From NCBI GenBank assembly GCA_958448375.1, contig CAUDDU010000055.1:1-6514 (forward strand): a DNA stretch of 6,514 bases, written 5' to 3'. This document shows, one piece after another, positions 5,433 through 6,514 of this stretch. Numbering within the stretch: position 1 is the first letter of the stretch; each line of letters opens with the position of its first letter. Both the position numbers and the translations under genes were made by a program. The DNA comes from an uncultured Collinsella sp. (GTDB lineage Bacteria > Actinomycetota > Coriobacteriia > Coriobacteriales > Coriobacteriaceae). The notes beneath the pieces were generated by a model. That model had not been told where the DNA came from and did not search any database. It saw only the letters and a list, made by a program, of their open reading frames with translations.

Positions 5433-6293
5433 ATGAATGCCGATATGTCTCGTCGTCAGTTTGTTGGTCTAGCCGGTTCGCTTGCCACGGTGCTTGGCCT
5501 CGGCCTGGTAGGCTGCGGCGGTGGTGCCGATAAGGGCTCTGCTGCCGGATCTACCGCAGCCAAGGACGTGAAGGGCGCTGCGGAGTCCAAGAAGCTCATC
5601 GTGGGCTTTGACAAGTCCTATCCTCCGTATGGCTTTGTAGGCGATGATGGCGAGTACACCGGCTTTGACCTCGACCTTGCCAAGGCCGTTGCCGACAAGC
5701 AGGGTTGGGATGTTGAGTATGAGGCTATCGACTGGGATGCCAAGGACACGCTGCTCAACTCGGGTGCCATCAACTGCATCTGGAACGGCTTTACCATGGA
5801 GGGCCGCGAGGACGACTACACGTTCTCCGAGCCTTACATGCTCAACGAGCAGGTGCTCGTGGTCAAGAAAGACGCGGGTATCAAGAGCTGGGACGATCTT
5901 GCCGGCAAGACCGTGATTACCCAGACCGATTCCGCCGCACAGGATGTGCTCGAGGGCGACCAGAAGGATTTGGCGGCGACGTTTGCCACGCTCGATACCA
6001 TCGGTGAGTACAACACGGCCTTTATGCAGCTCGAGAGTGGTGCAGTCGATGCCGTTGCCTGTGACCTCTCGATCGCTCAGTATCAGCTTGCCGCCAAGCC
6101 CGATGCCTATACGCAGCTCGACAAGCCGCTGTCCAGCGAGCACTATGCCGTCGGCTTTAAGAAGGGCGACACCAAGTCCGCCGATGCCGTGACCGAATCG
6201 CTCAAGGCACTCTACGAGGATGGCACGGTCAAGGACCTCTGCGATAAATATGCAGATTACGGTCTGTCTTTCGATAATTGGGTGCTCAAGTAA
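5433..6293 (+). CDS. Amino acid ABC transporter substrate-binding lipoprotein (family 3)
   Basis: This is the extracytoplasmic receptor of a polar amino acid uptake system, with 286 residues. The N-terminus shows SRRQFVG (6-12), a twin-arginine export motif, a hydrophobic stretch to about residue 26 and a lipobox LVGC ending at Cys28, the predicted lipid-anchored residue; a Gly/Ala/Ser-rich linker follows to about residue 50. The mature protein has the family 3 (PBPb) fold: KLIVGFDKSYPPYGF (54-68), GEYTGFDLDLAKAVA (73-87), INCIWNGFTMEGRED (113-127, where Arg125 is the expected carboxylate-binding residue), FSEPYM (131-136), DDLAGKTVITQTDSAAQ (154-170), SGAVDAVACD (202-211) and a C-terminal helix ending GLSFDNWVLK. 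Specificity cannot be read with confidence; cystine, glutamine and similar polar amino acids are possible. It is the first gene of the operon, and its stop overlaps the permease start. Confidence 0.93.
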   Translation: MNADMSRRQFVGLAGSLATVLGLGLVGCGGGADKGSAAGSTAAKDVKGAAESKKLIVGFDKSYPPYGFVGDDGEYTGFDLDLAKAVADKQGWDVEYEAIDWDAKDTLLNSGAINCIWNGFTMEGREDDYTFSEPYMLNEQVLVVKKDAGIKSWDDLAGKTVITQTDSAAQDVLEGDQKDLAATFATLDTIGEYNTAFMQLESGAVDAVACDLSIAQYQLAAKPDAYTQLDKPLSSEHYAVGFKKGDTKSADAVTESLKALYEDGTVKDLCDKYADYGLSFDNWVLK

Positions 6294-6514
6294 TGTCTAT
6301 TCAGGTCATGATGCAGATGCTTGGCCAGGGATTCTTGGTCAGTTTGCAGCTGTTTGTACTGACGCTGCTCGGGTCGATTCCGCTGGGAATCCCCGTGGCG
6401 TTTATGCGCATGAGCAAAATTGCGCCGCTCCGCTGGATTGCGCGCATCTACATTTCGGTCATGCGCGGTACGCCGCTCATGCTGCAGATGTTTGCCATCT
6501 ACTTTGCCCCGTAC
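6293..6514 (+). CDS. Amino acid ABC transporter permease (HisM/GlnP family), 5' part
   Basis: The membrane subunit partnering the preceding binding protein; 74 codons are visible and the frame stays open to the window edge. The sequence has GFLVSLQLFVLTLLGSIPLG (12-31) as the first membrane span, a short cytoplasmic turn FMRMSKIAPLRW, then YISVMRGTPLMLQMFAIYF (53-71), the conserved region of HisMQ-type permeases, leading into the second span. The ATG at 6293-6295 shares its A with the TAA of the upstream gene (TAATG), and no strong Shine-Dalgarno sequence is present, so translation is probably coupled to the binding protein. The ATPase subunit gene is expected downstream, outside the window. 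Confidence 0.93.
   Translation, partial: MSIQVMMQMLGQGFLVSLQLFVLTLLGSIPLGIPVAFMRMSKIAPLRWIARIYISVMRGTPLMLQMFAIYFAPY

Noticed and set aside
5469..6143. 224-codon minus-strand frame opposite the binding protein
   Set aside because: It is a shadow of a clear family 3 binding protein and has no domain signature.
1..6514. CRISPR array, defence system, prophage or integrase
   Set aside because: No spaced direct repeats and no such protein families were seen. All genes fall in common housekeeping or transport families.

Overview
The window looks like a piece of a chromosome from a GC-rich Actinobacterium of the class Coriobacteriia, most likely Collinsella or a close relative. This is inferred from composition, codon use and the style of the proteins; no taxonomic marker such as rRNA is present. 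It is ordinary housekeeping and amino-acid territory carrying two striking palindromic repeats in its intergenic gaps. I see no defence, phage, CRISPR or biosynthetic system.

Layout, left to right. (1) The 3' part of ftsH on the + strand, with the AAA+ second region of homology, the zinc-protease domain and an acidic tail, closed by an intrinsic terminator at 1210-1246. (2) A perfect 25-bp-arm palindrome (1265-1326) of the GGGGACAGAC type. (3) A class I/II PLP-dependent aminotransferase (1386-2570). (4) A 165-bp gap with a hairpin and a promoter. (5) A PHP-domain phosphohydrolase of the YcdX type with all nine metal ligands (2736-3557), closed by a strong terminator (3578-3611). (6) A convergent minus-strand gene for a 23S rRNA m5U methyltransferase of the RlmD/RumA family (3636-5084), which has a Lys/Ser-rich N-terminal extension where a TRAM domain is often found. 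(7) A 348-bp divergent intergenic region (5085-5432). It holds the rlmD leader and a possible -10, a short ACGTCA/TGACGT dyad, a large nested palindrome with perfect 39-bp arms (core 5194-5340), and the promoter, candidate operators and RBS of the transporter operon. (8) A Tat-type lipoprotein substrate-binding protein for amino acids (5433-6293), overlapped by one base by the first 74 codons of its cognate ABC permease (6293-6514), which runs off the right edge.

How they relate. The transporter genes form an operon whose ATPase gene presumably follows outside the window. The aminotransferase and the transporter both concern amino acids but have separate promoters and are not otherwise linked. 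The PHP hydrolase and the methyltransferase look like independent single-gene units. Most gene starts are preceded by a good Shine-Dalgarno sequence, and several by a TACAAT -10-like hexamer.
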